Positions 53,983 to 62,777 of a DNA stretch of 64,000 nucleotides are shown here, one piece after another. The stretch lies in assembly GCA_947089145.1 (NCBI GenBank), contig CAMUJH010000010.1:22529-86528 (forward strand). The letters are read 5' to 3'. The position numbers and the translations under genes are program-made. Origin of the DNA: an uncultured Hungatella sp. (GTDB taxonomy: Bacteria; Bacillota; Clostridia; Lachnospirales; Lachnospiraceae). The notes under the pieces are model-generated. The model ran no database searches. It was not told where the DNA came from and saw nothing but the letters and a program-made list of their open reading frames with translations. How positions within the stretch are numbered: position 1 is the first letter of the stretch; each line of letters begins with the position of its first letter.

Positions 53983-54040
53983 TAGGCATACGAATACAAG
54001 CCGGAAGCAATTATGCTTCCGGCTTGTATTCGTATGCCTA
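53983..54040. repeat. Perfect 27-bp hairpin
   Basis: Arms 53983-54009 and 54014-54040 are exact inverse complements with a four-base ATTA loop. It sits 28 bases past the aldo/keto reductase stop. On the minus strand there is no T run directly after the stem; one comes about 25 bases later (near 53953). It may act as a terminator or RNA stabiliser, or be a small repeat element. Confidence 0.85.
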
Positions 54041-54068
54041 ATAAATTTAGATTTTATGATTATTTCTT

Positions 54069-55202
54069 TCAGCAAAATTCTCTTCTATCCAAATCCGCCT
54101 GAACTTTCTCAAGATCATTGCGGATGGACAGCTTCTGAGGACATGCCTCCTCGCATTTTCCGCACTTTACGCAGTTCTTAGGCTGATGTTTCTCCCCTAT
54201 GGTGTTCTCCCACTCCTGCCTTACCAGATTATAATTCTGATAAATGTGATACTGATTCCACGCGCTAAAGCATCCCGGGATGTCAACGCCTGCCGGACAA
54301 GGCATACAGTATTTGCATCCTGTGCATCCGTTCTGAATCCGCTCTCTCATGGTCCTTACTACATCCTGAATGACTTCGTTTTCCTCTTCTGTCAAAGGTT
54401 TAAAGTTACGGAAAGTTTTCAGATTATCCTCCACCTGCTCCATGGAAGACATTCCGCTTAAAATCACCTTTACATTTGGAAAGCTTCCCACCCACCGCAG
54501 GGCAAAGGATGCCAGTGATGCGCTTTCATCCAGTTTCTGAAATTTTTCTGCGATATCCCCTGAAAACGCCGCCAGCCTGCCGCCTTTAACCGGCTCCATA
54601 ATCACCAAAGGCACGCCCTTTTTCTCTGCCAGCTTATAGCCCTTCAGCCCCGCCTGTTCTTCTGTATCTATGTAGTTAAACTGAATCTGACAAAAATCCC
54701 AGTCCCTGTAATTTAAGACTTCTTCAAACACTTCATAGCTGTCATGGAAAGAGAACCCCAGATACTTTATCTTCCCCTCCTCTTTCAGCTTCTCCAGAAT
54801 CGGGATGCATCCCAACTCTTTCATCTTATCCCACCGTTCTTTGTTCACTGCATGCATGAGGTAAAAGTCAATGTAATTTGTCTGCAGCTTGGCCAGCTGT
54901 TCCTCAAAAATCCGACGGACGTCCTCCTGCCCCTCCACCTTCCACAGCGGCAGCTTGGTTGCAAGATAAAAAGAATCTCTGGGATATTTCTTCAGAACCT
55001 TTCCCACCACGATCTCACTGCTGCCCTGATGGTAAGGATATGCTGTGTCTATGTAATTGACCCCCTCCCCTATGGCTCTGTCCAGCATCCGCTCCGCCTC
55101 AGGTTCATCAATATCCCCCTCCGGCGTAGTGGGGAAACGCATACAGCCAAAACCAAGAAGGGAAGTTTCGATCCCCAGGTTTTCCAGCTTTCTTTTTTCC
55201 AT
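54069..55202 (-). CDS. Aldo/keto reductase with C-terminal iron-sulfur domain
   Basis: This 377-residue protein has an aldo/keto reductase barrel at 1-285. The active-site aspartate and tyrosine are in DTAYPYHQGSSE, the lysine in YLATKLPLW, and the histidine in YLMHAVNKE. A ferredoxin-like tail carries two cysteine groups (CTGCKYCMPCP, then CVKCGKCEEACP), consistent with [4Fe-4S] clusters. Such fused enzymes are common in anaerobes, and the natural substrate is usually unknown. The long hairpin at 53983 follows it. Confidence 0.92.
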   Translation of the reverse strand: MEKRKLENLGIETSLLGFGCMRFPTTPEGDIDEPEAERMLDRAIGEGVNYIDTAYPYHQGSSEIVVGKVLKKYPRDSFYLATKLPLWKVEGQEDVRRIFEEQLAKLQTNYIDFYLMHAVNKERWDKMKELGCIPILEKLKEEGKIKYLGFSFHDSYEVFEEVLNYRDWDFCQIQFNYIDTEEQAGLKGYKLAEKKGVPLVIMEPVKGGRLAAFSGDIAEKFQKLDESASLASFALRWVGSFPNVKVILSGMSSMEQVEDNLKTFRNFKPLTEEENEVIQDVVRTMRERIQNGCTGCKYCMPCPAGVDIPGCFSAWNQYHIYQNYNLVRQEWENTIGEKHQPKNCVKCGKCEEACPQKLSIRNDLEKVQADLDRREFC

Positions 55203-55220
55203 CTTTTATCATTCTCCTCT

Positions 55221-55871
55221 CTAAAAAATTTTCGATTCAATGTCTTCCGCAAAATATGCCTCCGACACCGAGCCATGCTCGATTTCTAAGACTGCCGGGA
55301 TCTCCTTAACTCCTAATTGATCTAATACCTCCTCCAGTTTTGCAAAATCGCTGTCCCTATCCTCAGCAACATTATATGACAGCATGCTTATGCGGTTTTT
55401 ATATAGGTAAAGCTCTAATTTTGAAAAAATTTCTTTGCAGTCATGGCAGTCCTCGCTCCCTATATATACAACAGCGTTTTTTTCTCTCGCAATAATATCA
55501 TTTAAATCATCTAAGTGAATTTGGTTAAATCCGGTCTGGCGGAATCTGTTTTCTTGAATAATATCTTTTGCCAGCAATATGCTCTTCCCTATTGTCATGG
55601 ATGAAATAAGCAAAACGGGAATAAATACAGCCATAGCAGCGGTTTTAATAATGTTGTTTCTGCAAAAGAATTTGGAAACCATAAAAATGCCGTCAAAAAA
55701 TATAAGCAGAAGTAAATTCCGGCTTAATCCCCATCTGTCAATGGAAAGATTGTATTCATCTCTTATGTTGCCGTCTGCATACAGCAATATGCAGACGGCG
55801 CAGGTCAGTAAAATGCATAGAATGTATACAGTAAATTCCAGTTTCTCATTTAAATTTCGTGTCTTCTTCAA
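55221..55871 (-). CDS. Membrane protein with thioredoxin-like domain
   Basis: This 216-residue protein has three hydrophobic segments in its first 105 residues (VYILCILLTCAVCILLYA, then LLLLIFFDGIFMVS and AMAVFIPVLLISSMTIG). The rest is a thioredoxin-like domain with VVYIGSEDCHDCKEIFSKLE as the CxxC (CHDC) helix, and a cis-proline in KEIPAVLEI. It resembles bacteriocin-transport accessory or membrane-tethered thioredoxin proteins. It starts at TTG behind GAGG, and the TTGA overlaps the TatD stop. It may reduce or oxidise disulfides outside the membrane; function is unproven. Confidence 0.72.
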   Translation of the reverse strand: MKKTRNLNEKLEFTVYILCILLTCAVCILLYADGNIRDEYNLSIDRWGLSRNLLLLIFFDGIFMVSKFFCRNNIIKTAAMAVFIPVLLISSMTIGKSILLAKDIIQENRFRQTGFNQIHLDDLNDIIAREKNAVVYIGSEDCHDCKEIFSKLELYLYKNRISMLSYNVAEDRDSDFAKLEEVLDQLGVKEIPAVLEIEHGSVSEAYFAEDIESKIF

Positions 55872-56692
55872 AATTCTTCCTCTTTCTGCAAAATGATATC
55901 CGTTTCTTGCCCAGGCCTGATCCCAAAAATTCTCTCTGTATTCTTTCTGGCGTTTTCTATCAGCTCTTCCCTCTCAACTCCCATATATCGGGCCAGATCA
56001 TCTGCCACATACCGGATATTCTGCGGAACATTCGTCCTGGCCAGCCCCGGCACATTCTTCGGCGTAAGGTAGGGAGCATCCGTCTCCATAAGCACTCTGT
56101 CAAGCGGAATGGCTTTCACCGCCCTGCGCAGTTCCCCTGCCCTTCTGTCATCGCAGATCCAGCCGGTAATCCCGATGGAAAATCCCATGGAAAGATATTT
56201 CTCCAGCACGTCCCTGCTGCCTGTAAAGCAATGGACCACTGATTTTTGGCAGATATCCGGATGCCTTTTAAATCTCTTCACAAATTCGTCTGCTGCGTTC
56301 CGCTCATGAAGAAACAAAGGCTTTCCCAGTTTCTCAGCCAAAATAATGTGCTTTTCCAGGCATCGTATCTGGTTCTCTTTAGAGGAAAACATTCTGTCAA
56401 AGTCCAGCCCGCACTCTCCCACTGCCACAATCCTTCCATTTGACCGCACAATCTTTTCCATAGCGTCAAAGTCTTCCTGTCTGGCCGAATCCGCATTGTG
56501 AGGATGAATCCCGGCCGTGCCATAGGCCTGGTAAGTCCTGGTAAATGCGTCAATCCTTTTATTTTCCTTCATATCCGTGCCAGTAAGGATGCATTCCACT
56601 CCTGCCTCCCTGGCTTCCCGGATGATTTTCTTTGGCTCCGGGAACTGTTTTCCAAACAGGTTTACGCCGATATCATAGTAAATAACCGTCAT
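55868..56692 (-). CDS. TatD family metal-dependent hydrolase
   Basis: This 274-residue barrel hydrolase begins YYDIGVNLFGKQF, as in TatD itself, not DxHxH as in the YcfH type. Metal-ligand motifs are GIHPHNA, GECGLDFDR, LFLHERNA, VVHCFTGS and LMETDAPYLTPKN. TatD proteins have 3'-5' DNase activity; a role in repair or DNA turnover is possible. I start at the ATG at 56692, behind AAAGGAA. The longer frame (to 56767) is not supported. Confidence 0.92.
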   Translation of the reverse strand: MTVIYYDIGVNLFGKQFPEPKKIIREAREAGVECILTGTDMKENKRIDAFTRTYQAYGTAGIHPHNADSARQEDFDAMEKIVRSNGRIVAVGECGLDFDRMFSSKENQIRCLEKHIILAEKLGKPLFLHERNAADEFVKRFKRHPDICQKSVVHCFTGSRDVLEKYLSMGFSIGITGWICDDRRAGELRRAVKAIPLDRVLMETDAPYLTPKNVPGLARTNVPQNIRYVADDLARYMGVEREELIENARKNTERIFGIRPGQETDIILQKEEEF

Positions 56693-56813
56693 AGGCTTTT
56701 GTTCCTTTCTGTATCCTTTCCCTTCTTCCTCTGTGCATTTTGCAGGCAAATGCAAACAAGAGGACATTACTCAATACACCTTCCAGTATATCTCATAATG
56801 TCCCCTCTGGCAA

Positions 56814-56830
56814 AATCAGCCCTGCTGATT
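56814..56830. terminator. Short terminator-like hairpin downstream of rpoD
   Basis: AATCAGC (56814-56820) and GCTGATT (56824-56830) are separated by three bases. On the minus strand it is followed by TTG, a weak tail; on the plus strand by AAAAATTT. It lies between rpoD and tatD. Confidence 0.5.
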
Positions 56831-56899
56831 AAAAATTTATAAGATAACCTGCAGAGATCATGACAGCAGCCTCCCTCAGCTTTTTTAGTCTGCCGCCGG

Positions 56900-58027
56900 C
56901 TACAGAAAGTCACGAATCCTTTTGCTCCGCACCGGATTACGCAGCTTCCTCAAAGCCTTGGCCTCAATCTGCCGTATCCTCTCCCTGGTTACGTTAAAGG
57001 CCTTCCCTACCTCCTCCAGCGTTCTGGGATGTCCGTCCTCCAGGCCGAACCGAAGGACGATCACCTGCCGTTCCCTCTCCTTCAGATCCCCCAGCAAGGC
57101 GTCAATGTGTTCTTTCAGCATCACGGATTCCACATTGCCCTCAGGGGTCACCACGTTGCTGTCCGCCACAAAATCTCCCAGGTTGGAATCGTCCTCCTCG
57201 CCAATGGGCGTCTCCAGAGAAGCCGGCTCCCTGGCGATCTGCATGATCTCCATCACCTTCTCCTCGGACATCTCCAAAGCCTCCGCCAGTTCCGCCACGG
57301 AAGGCTCATATCCCAATTCCAGGGTCAGCTTCCTCTGCATCTTTGACATCTTGTTAATCGTCTCTACCATATGCACCGGCACCCGGATGGTCCTGGCCTG
57401 ATCTGCCAGAGCCCTGGTTACTGACTGGCGAATCCACCAGGTAGCATATGTACTTAGCTTATATCCCTTTGTATAGTCGAACTTCTCCACGCCCTTGATC
57501 AGGCCCAGATTCCCCTCCTGAACCAGATCCAAAAAGCTCATTCCTCTTCCCGTATACCGTTTGGCAATGCTGACAACCAGCCGCAGGTTGGCTTCAATAA
57601 GCCTGTCCTTGGCTCTCTCGTCCCCATCCGCCTTCCTCTTGGCCAGCTCCAGTTCCTCATCCGCACTTAAAAGCGGCACCGTCCCGATCTCCTTCAAATA
57701 CATACGAACCGGATCTTCAGTGCCGATGCCCTCCAGCAGATCGATGGCTTCCAGATCAATGTCCTCTTCCTCGGAGTCTTTCATAAAGCTGTCATCAATG
57801 TCATCGTCAAGAATCAGCGTATCATCAGCCAGCATGCTCTCGTCGATCACCGGAATGACATCAATCCCTCTCTTCTCCAAATAGGAATAAATCTGCTCCA
57901 TCTGTTCCGTGGAAAGCTCGTCCCCGGTAAAGAAGTTGTTAATCTCTGTTACGTCCAGCGCATTGTGTTTTCCCTTTGCAACCTCTACAAGTTTGCCCAG
58001 TTTTTCCAAAAAAATATTTTTTTCCAC
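56900..58027 (-). CDS. rpoD: RNA polymerase primary sigma factor SigA/RpoD
   Basis: This 375-residue housekeeping sigma factor has region 1.1 (1-75), an acidic linker ([20 protein letters not shown]), region 1.2 (VRMYLKEIG), and region 2 ([14 protein letters not shown] with the -10-reading [13 protein letters not shown]). Region 3 and region 4.2 follow ([20 protein letters not shown]). It starts at GTG with AAGGG upstream. dnaG is not adjacent in this window on the 5' side, although the dnaG-rpoD pair is common in Firmicutes. Confidence 0.97.
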   Translation of the reverse strand: MEKNIFLEKLGKLVEVAKGKHNALDVTEINNFFTGDELSTEQMEQIYSYLEKRGIDVIPVIDESMLADDTLILDDDIDDSFMKDSEEEDIDLEAIDLLEGIGTEDPVRMYLKEIGTVPLLSADEELELAKRKADGDERAKDRLIEANLRLVVSIAKRYTGRGMSFLDLVQEGNLGLIKGVEKFDYTKGYKLSTYATWWIRQSVTRALADQARTIRVPVHMVETINKMSKMQRKLTLELGYEPSVAELAEALEMSEEKVMEIMQIAREPASLETPIGEEDDSNLGDFVADSNVVTPEGNVESVMLKEHIDALLGDLKERERQVIVLRFGLEDGHPRTLEEVGKAFNVTRERIRQIEAKALRKLRNPVRSKRIRDFL

Positions 58028-58175
58028 CGAACAACGCCCTTTCGCTTATGGTTTCTAAATGATAATATATAACTAATTTATTATATACTACAACTCCTAA
58101 TTTTTCAACCTTTTTTTCTGTTTTGCACCAAAAATTTACATCAAAAAGTTACTGTTCACGGGGCGCATCTTCTTG

Positions 58176-59072
58176 TCAGGCGTCGCCGGGAATTATGATC
58201 CGTATCTTTTGGGCCAGGTTTTCTATCTCCACATCGGTTCTGGAACCTCCGAATTCCCCGTCCAGCACCCAGTCCACCGGTTCCCTGGACGCAATCCGAA
58301 GGCGGGAGGTTTTAAAGCGGTATACATATTCGCTCTGCTCCTCCTTTAAAATCATGGAGGACAGAATGTTTTTAAGCTCCAGAGGCGTCTTTGGCATCCG
58401 TATCATCAAAACCTCAAACAGTCCGTCATTTAGGGATACATCCCTTTTTACCAGCCCCTTAAAGCCGCCTACGCTTATGGTATTGGTTACCATACCAAAG
58501 ACAAAATCCCCTTCCAGGCTCATCTCTTCTGATTCCAGCGTCATGGCGTAAGCTTTAATATTGGTCAGGCTTTTCATTCCCTCCAGCATATAAGCCTGAT
58601 GGCCCAAAAGGTTTTTCTTCTCCTGAGGAGTCATGTAGGATACCTCAGTAAACAGGCCGAATGCTGCCACATACACAAAGTTCCGCTCCTGGCAGAAATG
58701 GCCGATGTCCACAGCATAGGGCTTTCCCGTTACCACGTTTTCCGCCGCCTTTGCCATGTTGGACGGGATCTGAAGGCTGGAGGCAAAATCATTGGTAGAG
58801 CCTGCGGGGATGTATCCCAGGACAGGGGGCCTGTCAAGCTTGGCCATGCCGGAAATCGTCTCGCTCAGAGTGCCGTCTCCGCCGCTGCACACTACCATGT
58901 CCGCAGCTTCCCCTCTCTCCCTGGCCGTCCTCACCGCATCCAGCGGTTCCTGGGTGGTGTGAACCTCCACCTGCCAGCCAGCTTTGACAAAAATGTCCAC
59001 AATGTCCAGAAAATGAGATCTGATCTGGGCTTTCCCTGCTCTGGGGTTAACGATAAAAAGCATTCTGCCCAT
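58176..59072 (-). CDS. YegS/BmrU-type lipid kinase
   Basis: This 298-residue protein is a diacylglycerol-kinase-type catalytic domain. It starts MGRMLFIVNPRAGKAQIRS; the nucleotide-binding VVCSGGDGTLSETISGM and the GYIPAGSTNDFA motif follow. It probably phosphorylates diacylglycerol or a related lipid at the membrane. I start at the ATG at 59072, seven bases from GGAGG. It follows mutY by 17 bases. Confidence 0.92.
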   Translation of the reverse strand: MGRMLFIVNPRAGKAQIRSHFLDIVDIFVKAGWQVEVHTTQEPLDAVRTARERGEAADMVVCSGGDGTLSETISGMAKLDRPPVLGYIPAGSTNDFASSLQIPSNMAKAAENVVTGKPYAVDIGHFCQERNFVYVAAFGLFTEVSYMTPQEKKNLLGHQAYMLEGMKSLTNIKAYAMTLESEEMSLEGDFVFGMVTNTISVGGFKGLVKRDVSLNDGLFEVLMIRMPKTPLELKNILSSMILKEEQSEYVYRFKTSRLRIASREPVDWVLDGEFGGSRTDVEIENLAQKIRIIIPGDA

Positions 59073-59089
59073 GGCATTACCTCCTTCTC

Positions 59090-60238
59090 TCATGATTCTC
59101 CATTTATCAATTTTATATACACTGAAAATGCGTTGGGAACGGGATATTTTTCCTTAAGCTCCTGTCTTTGTACAAAAAGGTACTGTCCGGCCGGAAAGTC
59201 TTTAAGCCAAACCCGGTATCCTGTCATGTGCCACTCCACATGGCTGAAAACATGCCTGGCCTTCCCTGCCGGCTGGATATGCTCCGCCTGGGCTCCTTTC
59301 AGCGCCAATGTCTTTCTCACGTCGTCTTCTGACAGGATGCCCTCCACGTTGGGAAACTGGTAGAGAGAGGCCAGAAGCCCTTTATCCGGCCTTTTTTCCA
59401 GGGCAATCCTGTCTCCTTTTTCCAGAAGCAGCACAGTCCTTTCTTCCACCTTTCTGGGCTTTTTCGGCGCTTTGTGGGGAATCGTGTCCAAAAGTCCCTG
59501 TCTTCTGCCAAGGCACACGGACGCCAAAGGGCATTCCCCGCATTTAGGTTCCCCGTTGGGCACACACACCATGGCGCCTGTCTCAATCAGCCCCTGGTTA
59601 AACGCGCTTGCCCGGTCTTTTGGCATGGCCTCCTTTAAGTATGCCTCCATCCGCCTTTTTACCGACTGCTTCAATATATCTTCCCGGCTGGCCAGAACCC
59701 TGGAAATCACCCGCAGCACGTTGCCGTCTACTGCAGGCACCGGAATATTGTAGGCAATGGAAGCAATGGCCCCTGCCGTATAGCTGCCGATTCCCGGAAG
59801 CTTTTTAAGTTCCTCAAAGGAATCAGGCAGGCATCCCCCATACGTTTCGGTCATTATCTGAGCCGCTTTCTTCAGGTTTCTGGCCCGGTTGTAATATCCA
59901 AGGCCCTCCCACAGCTTTAGCAGCCGCTCCTCCTCCACCTGCGCCAAGGCCCCTACGTCCGGCAGTTCTTCCATAAAGCGGTTAAAATACGGCTTCACCG
60001 CCTCTACCCTGGTCTGCTGAAGCATGATCTCCGAGATCCATACCCTGTAAGGCTCAGGCTGTTCCCGCCAGGGCAGAATACGGGCATGGCTCTCATACCA
60101 GGAAAGAAGGGGCGGCGTCATGGCCCGGATTCTCTCTGCCGGGGAAAAGGGCCTGTCCTTAGGCTCCAGCACCTGCAGCTTTTCATAGGGATTTGCGGGC
60201 CTGGCATAATCCTCTTGCTCTCCTCTGTCGATTCCCAT
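59090..60238 (-). CDS. mutY: A/G-specific adenine glycosylase MutY
   Basis: This 382-residue enzyme removes adenine paired with 8-oxoguanine. The helix-hairpin-helix LPGIGSYTAGAIASIA is followed by the catalytic aspartate in PAVDGNVLRV. The base-recognition IMLQQTRVE precedes them. A four-cysteine cluster reads CVPNGEPKCGECPLASVC. A NUDIX-like C-terminal domain (about 240-380) checks the oxidised guanine. I prefer the ATG at 60238, behind GAGGAT. It lies before birA's end with a gap of about 95 bases. Confidence 0.94.
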   Translation of the reverse strand: MGIDRGEQEDYARPANPYEKLQVLEPKDRPFSPAERIRAMTPPLLSWYESHARILPWREQPEPYRVWISEIMLQQTRVEAVKPYFNRFMEELPDVGALAQVEEERLLKLWEGLGYYNRARNLKKAAQIMTETYGGCLPDSFEELKKLPGIGSYTAGAIASIAYNIPVPAVDGNVLRVISRVLASREDILKQSVKRRMEAYLKEAMPKDRASAFNQGLIETGAMVCVPNGEPKCGECPLASVCLGRRQGLLDTIPHKAPKKPRKVEERTVLLLEKGDRIALEKRPDKGLLASLYQFPNVEGILSEDDVRKTLALKGAQAEHIQPAGKARHVFSHVEWHMTGYRVWLKDFPAGQYLFVQRQELKEKYPVPNAFSVYIKLINGES

Positions 60239-60332
60239 AAGATTTATCCTCATAGCAAAAACGCATCACCGATCTGTCTTTGGTGAAACCGGACCATATC
60301 GGCGGCGCGTCTCATAATTGGCATTTTCTCAT

Positions 60333-61313
60333 TTACACATATCCATAAATCCCTCGGACCGACACTTCCCCGGAAAGCACGCGGCAGAGCGTCTGATCTT
60401 CCCGCTCCACCAAAAGCTGTCCCTGGCTGTCGATCCCCCGGCAGATTCCCTCATAATTCCCGCCAGGCGCCAGTACCGTCACCGGGCGGTTCATGTTTGC
60501 CAGCCGTTTCTCATACTCCTCTTTCAGCAGGCTTAAATCTCTCGCTTCAAGAAATTTCCTGTAATACTCTTCAAGCTCTTGTGCCATGGCTCCGATCAGA
60601 GGCCCCCGCTTCCACTTCCGGCCCGATTCCAGATACAAAGACCATGCGGTCTTAGCTATTTCCTCCGGAAATTCCTCCATATTGACATTGGTTCCCATGC
60701 CCACCACCACGTACTGAATGGTGTCCAGCTCTGTTGTCATCTCCGTCAGGATTCCGCAGATCTTCTTTCCTGAAAGCACCAGATCATTTGGCCATTTGAT
60801 CGAGGGCATAATTCCTGTGACTCTGTAAATGCCCTGGGAAACTCCCAAAGCTGCAGCCAGCGTCAGCATGGACGCATGGGACGGCAGGATATCCGGCCGC
60901 AGCACCATGCTCATCCAGATGCCCGTGCCCGGCGGCGATGACCATCCTCTTCCCCTGCGTCCTTTCCCGGCATGCTGCTGCTCTGCAACCACCAGGGTCC
61001 CCTCTGGGGCCCCTTCCTCTGCCAGCGCCTTGGCTCTGGTGTTGGTGGAGTCCGTCTCATCATAATACACTACCCGGCTGCCTATGAGGCTGCCTTTGAT
61101 GCAGCTTGCTATCTCAGCCTCTGTCAGCACGTCTGTCATTTCCACCAGACGGTATCCTTTATTTCTCACCGCCTCAATCTCATACCCCTCAGACTGAAGC
61201 TGTTTTATGACTTTCCAGACAGCAGTCCTGGACACGCCGAACCCATCACACAGTTCCTGTCCTGACACATATCCGTCCCGCTCTTTCAGCATTTTTATGA
61301 TCTCCGCCTTCAT
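60333..61313 (-). CDS. birA: Bifunctional biotin ligase/biotin operon repressor BirA
   Basis: This 326-residue protein has an N-terminal winged helix (SGQELCDGFGVSRTAVWKVI), so it can act as a repressor. The biotin-protein ligase domain (DETDSTNTRAKALA, then GKGRRGRGWSSPPGTG) and a C-terminal SH3-like domain (about 275-326) follow. I start at the ATG at 61313, five bases after GGAGG; a TTG four codons earlier also opens the frame. The ATG overlaps the stop of the upstream membrane protein as ATGA. Confidence 0.95.
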   Translation of the reverse strand: MKAEIIKMLKERDGYVSGQELCDGFGVSRTAVWKVIKQLQSEGYEIEAVRNKGYRLVEMTDVLTEAEIASCIKGSLIGSRVVYYDETDSTNTRAKALAEEGAPEGTLVVAEQQHAGKGRRGRGWSSPPGTGIWMSMVLRPDILPSHASMLTLAAALGVSQGIYRVTGIMPSIKWPNDLVLSGKKICGILTEMTTELDTIQYVVVGMGTNVNMEEFPEEIAKTAWSLYLESGRKWKRGPLIGAMAQELEEYYRKFLEARDLSLLKEEYEKRLANMNRPVTVLAPGGNYEGICRGIDSQGQLLVEREDQTLCRVLSGEVSVRGIYGYV

Positions 61314-61624
61314 CCCCGCCTCCAAATGCTGACTGCGCTGACTGCCATAACTGCCAGAAGAAACACTGCAATCATTATAAGCCCCACAGCTGACGCCTTC
61401 CGCCTTTTGTCACGGCCGCTCTGCTGATATCGGTACACGCCGTTGACCATGTTCAGCACGGCTGCCAGAAAAAAAATCACGGGAAACAAAAACATATTTT
61501 TCTCCGGGCTGATAAACGCAGCCACTGCCATGATCACCACCAGCACGCCTATAACAATATGCACCCAGTCCAGAATCAGGGATGTGTTCCTTGGACTGTT
61601 CCTTCTTGCCTGCCTGTATCTCAT
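61310..61624 (-). CDS. Small membrane protein of unknown function
   Basis: This 104-residue protein has three hydrophobic segments (WVHIVIGVLVVIMAVAAFI, then LFPVIFFLAAVLNMVNGVY and LIMIAVFLLAVMAVSAVSI), separated by short basic loops (RRNSPRN, YRYQQSGRDKRRK). I do not recognise a family with certainty; similar proteins are found next to birA in Lachnospiraceae. Its stop overlaps the birA start by four bases, so the two are translationally coupled. The region upstream shows no obvious promoter. Confidence 0.7.
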   Translation of the reverse strand: MRYRQARRNSPRNTSLILDWVHIVIGVLVVIMAVAAFISPEKNMFLFPVIFFLAAVLNMVNGVYRYQQSGRDKRRKASAVGLIMIAVFLLAVMAVSAVSIWRRG

Positions 61625-61678
61625 TGATTACGCTCCTAACCCGGATAAACCGGAACTATTTCTCAAAAGCTGCCTTTC

Positions 61679-62668
61679 CTAGATCCCCAGAGTGGCTGCC
61701 ATCACGGCCTTAATGGTATGCATGCGGTTTTCCGCCTCGTCAAACACCTTGGAGCAGGAAGACTCAAATACTTCATCCGTAACTTCCATGTCTTCCAGAC
61801 AAAACCGCTCCCCCATTTCCTTTCCGATTTTCGTTTTCAGATCGTGGAACGCAGGCAGGCAGTGAAGGAATATGGCGTTTTCCCCCGCATTCTCCATAAC
61901 GGCCTTTGTCACCTTATAGGGGGTCAGTTCCCGGATTCTTTCCTCCCACACTGCGTCCGGCTCTCCCATGGATACCCACACGTCGGTGTAAATCACGTCT
62001 GCGCCCTTTGTGCCTTCCATTACATCTTCCGTTAAGAAAACCGAAGCCCCTGACGCGGCCCCGTAGGCTCTGCACTGTTCCACCAGCGCCTGATCCGGGA
62101 AGTATTTCTCAGGCGCACAGGCCACAAAATCCAGTCCCATTTTAGAGCAGGCAACCATAAGGGAATTGCCCATATTATACCGTGCATCCCCCATGTAGAC
62201 AAGCTTCACTCCCTTCAATCTTCCCAGGTGTTCCCTGATAGTCAGAAGATCCGCCAGCATCTGGGTGGGATGGAATTCATTGGTAAGGCCGTTCCACACG
62301 GGAACTCCTGCGTATTTAGCCAGTTCCTCCACGATCTCCTGGCCATATCCTCTGTATTCAATGCCGTCATACATACGTCCCAGGACTCTTGCCGTGTCGG
62401 CAATGCTCTCCTTCTTTCCGATCTGAGAACCTGACGGGTCCAGATAGGTGGTCCCCATCCCCAGGTCGTGGGCTGCCACCTCAAAGGAACACCGGGTTCT
62501 GGTGCTGGTCTTCTCAAAAATCAAGGCAACATTTTTCCCCCTGAACACGTCTGTCAGGACTCCCTTTTTCTTCTTCTCCTTCAATTCCGCTGCCAGATCC
62601 AGAAGATATGTGATCTCTTCCGGCGAGTAATCCTTTAATGTCAAAAAATTTCTTCCCTTTAAGTCCAT
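61679..62668 (-). CDS. argF: Ornithine carbamoyltransferase
   Basis: This 329-residue enzyme makes citrulline from ornithine and carbamoyl phosphate in arginine synthesis. The carbamoyl-phosphate site is [12 protein letters not shown], and the ornithine/citrulline motif is [22 protein letters not shown] and [15 protein letters not shown] are also typical. It stands apart from other arg genes in this window. GGGAGG lies before the ATG, and an arginine-regulator-like box is upstream. Catabolic ArcB is the close alternative, but nothing else of the arginine deiminase pathway is here. Confidence 0.93.
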   Translation of the reverse strand: MDLKGRNFLTLKDYSPEEITYLLDLAAELKEKKKKGVLTDVFRGKNVALIFEKTSTRTRCSFEVAAHDLGMGTTYLDPSGSQIGKKESIADTARVLGRMYDGIEYRGYGQEIVEELAKYAGVPVWNGLTNEFHPTQMLADLLTIREHLGRLKGVKLVYMGDARYNMGNSLMVACSKMGLDFVACAPEKYFPDQALVEQCRAYGAASGASVFLTEDVMEGTKGADVIYTDVWVSMGEPDAVWEERIRELTPYKVTKAVMENAGENAIFLHCLPAFHDLKTKIGKEMGERFCLEDMEVTDEVFESSCSKVFDEAENRMHTIKAVMAATLGI

Positions 62669-62690
62669 GGCAATAACCTCCCTTGCTCCG

Positions 62691-62738
62691 CATGAATAGA
62701 ATATACAAAATAATAGTATATTATGGAAAATTATGCAA
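62691..62738 (-). promoter_or_regulatory. argF promoter with possible ArgR/AhrC box
   Basis: On the minus strand TTGCAT (62733-62738) and TATTAT (62710-62715) are 17 bases apart. Immediately downstream, 62691-62708 reads CATGAATAGAATATACAA on the plus strand. This resembles the Gram-positive arginine-repressor box (CATGAATAAAAATTCAAG) over its first eight bases in particular. Confidence 0.45.
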
Positions 62739-62749
62739 GCATTATTGAA

Positions 62750-62777
62750 AATTAATCTGATATTAATCAGATTAATT
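62750..62777 (-). terminator. AT-rich hairpin at the end of the patatin gene
   Basis: Twelve-base perfect arms AATTAATCTGAT (62750-62761) and ATCAGATTAATT (62766-62777) surround an ATTA loop and overlap the stop codon. On the minus strand TTTTC follows. It is likely a weak terminator just upstream of the argF promoter. Confidence 0.55.

Noticed and set aside
56762-56803. Inverted repeat GGACATTA/TAATGTCC near the tatD start
   Set aside because: Eight-base arms with a 26-base loop and no supporting promoter or terminator context are not enough for a call.
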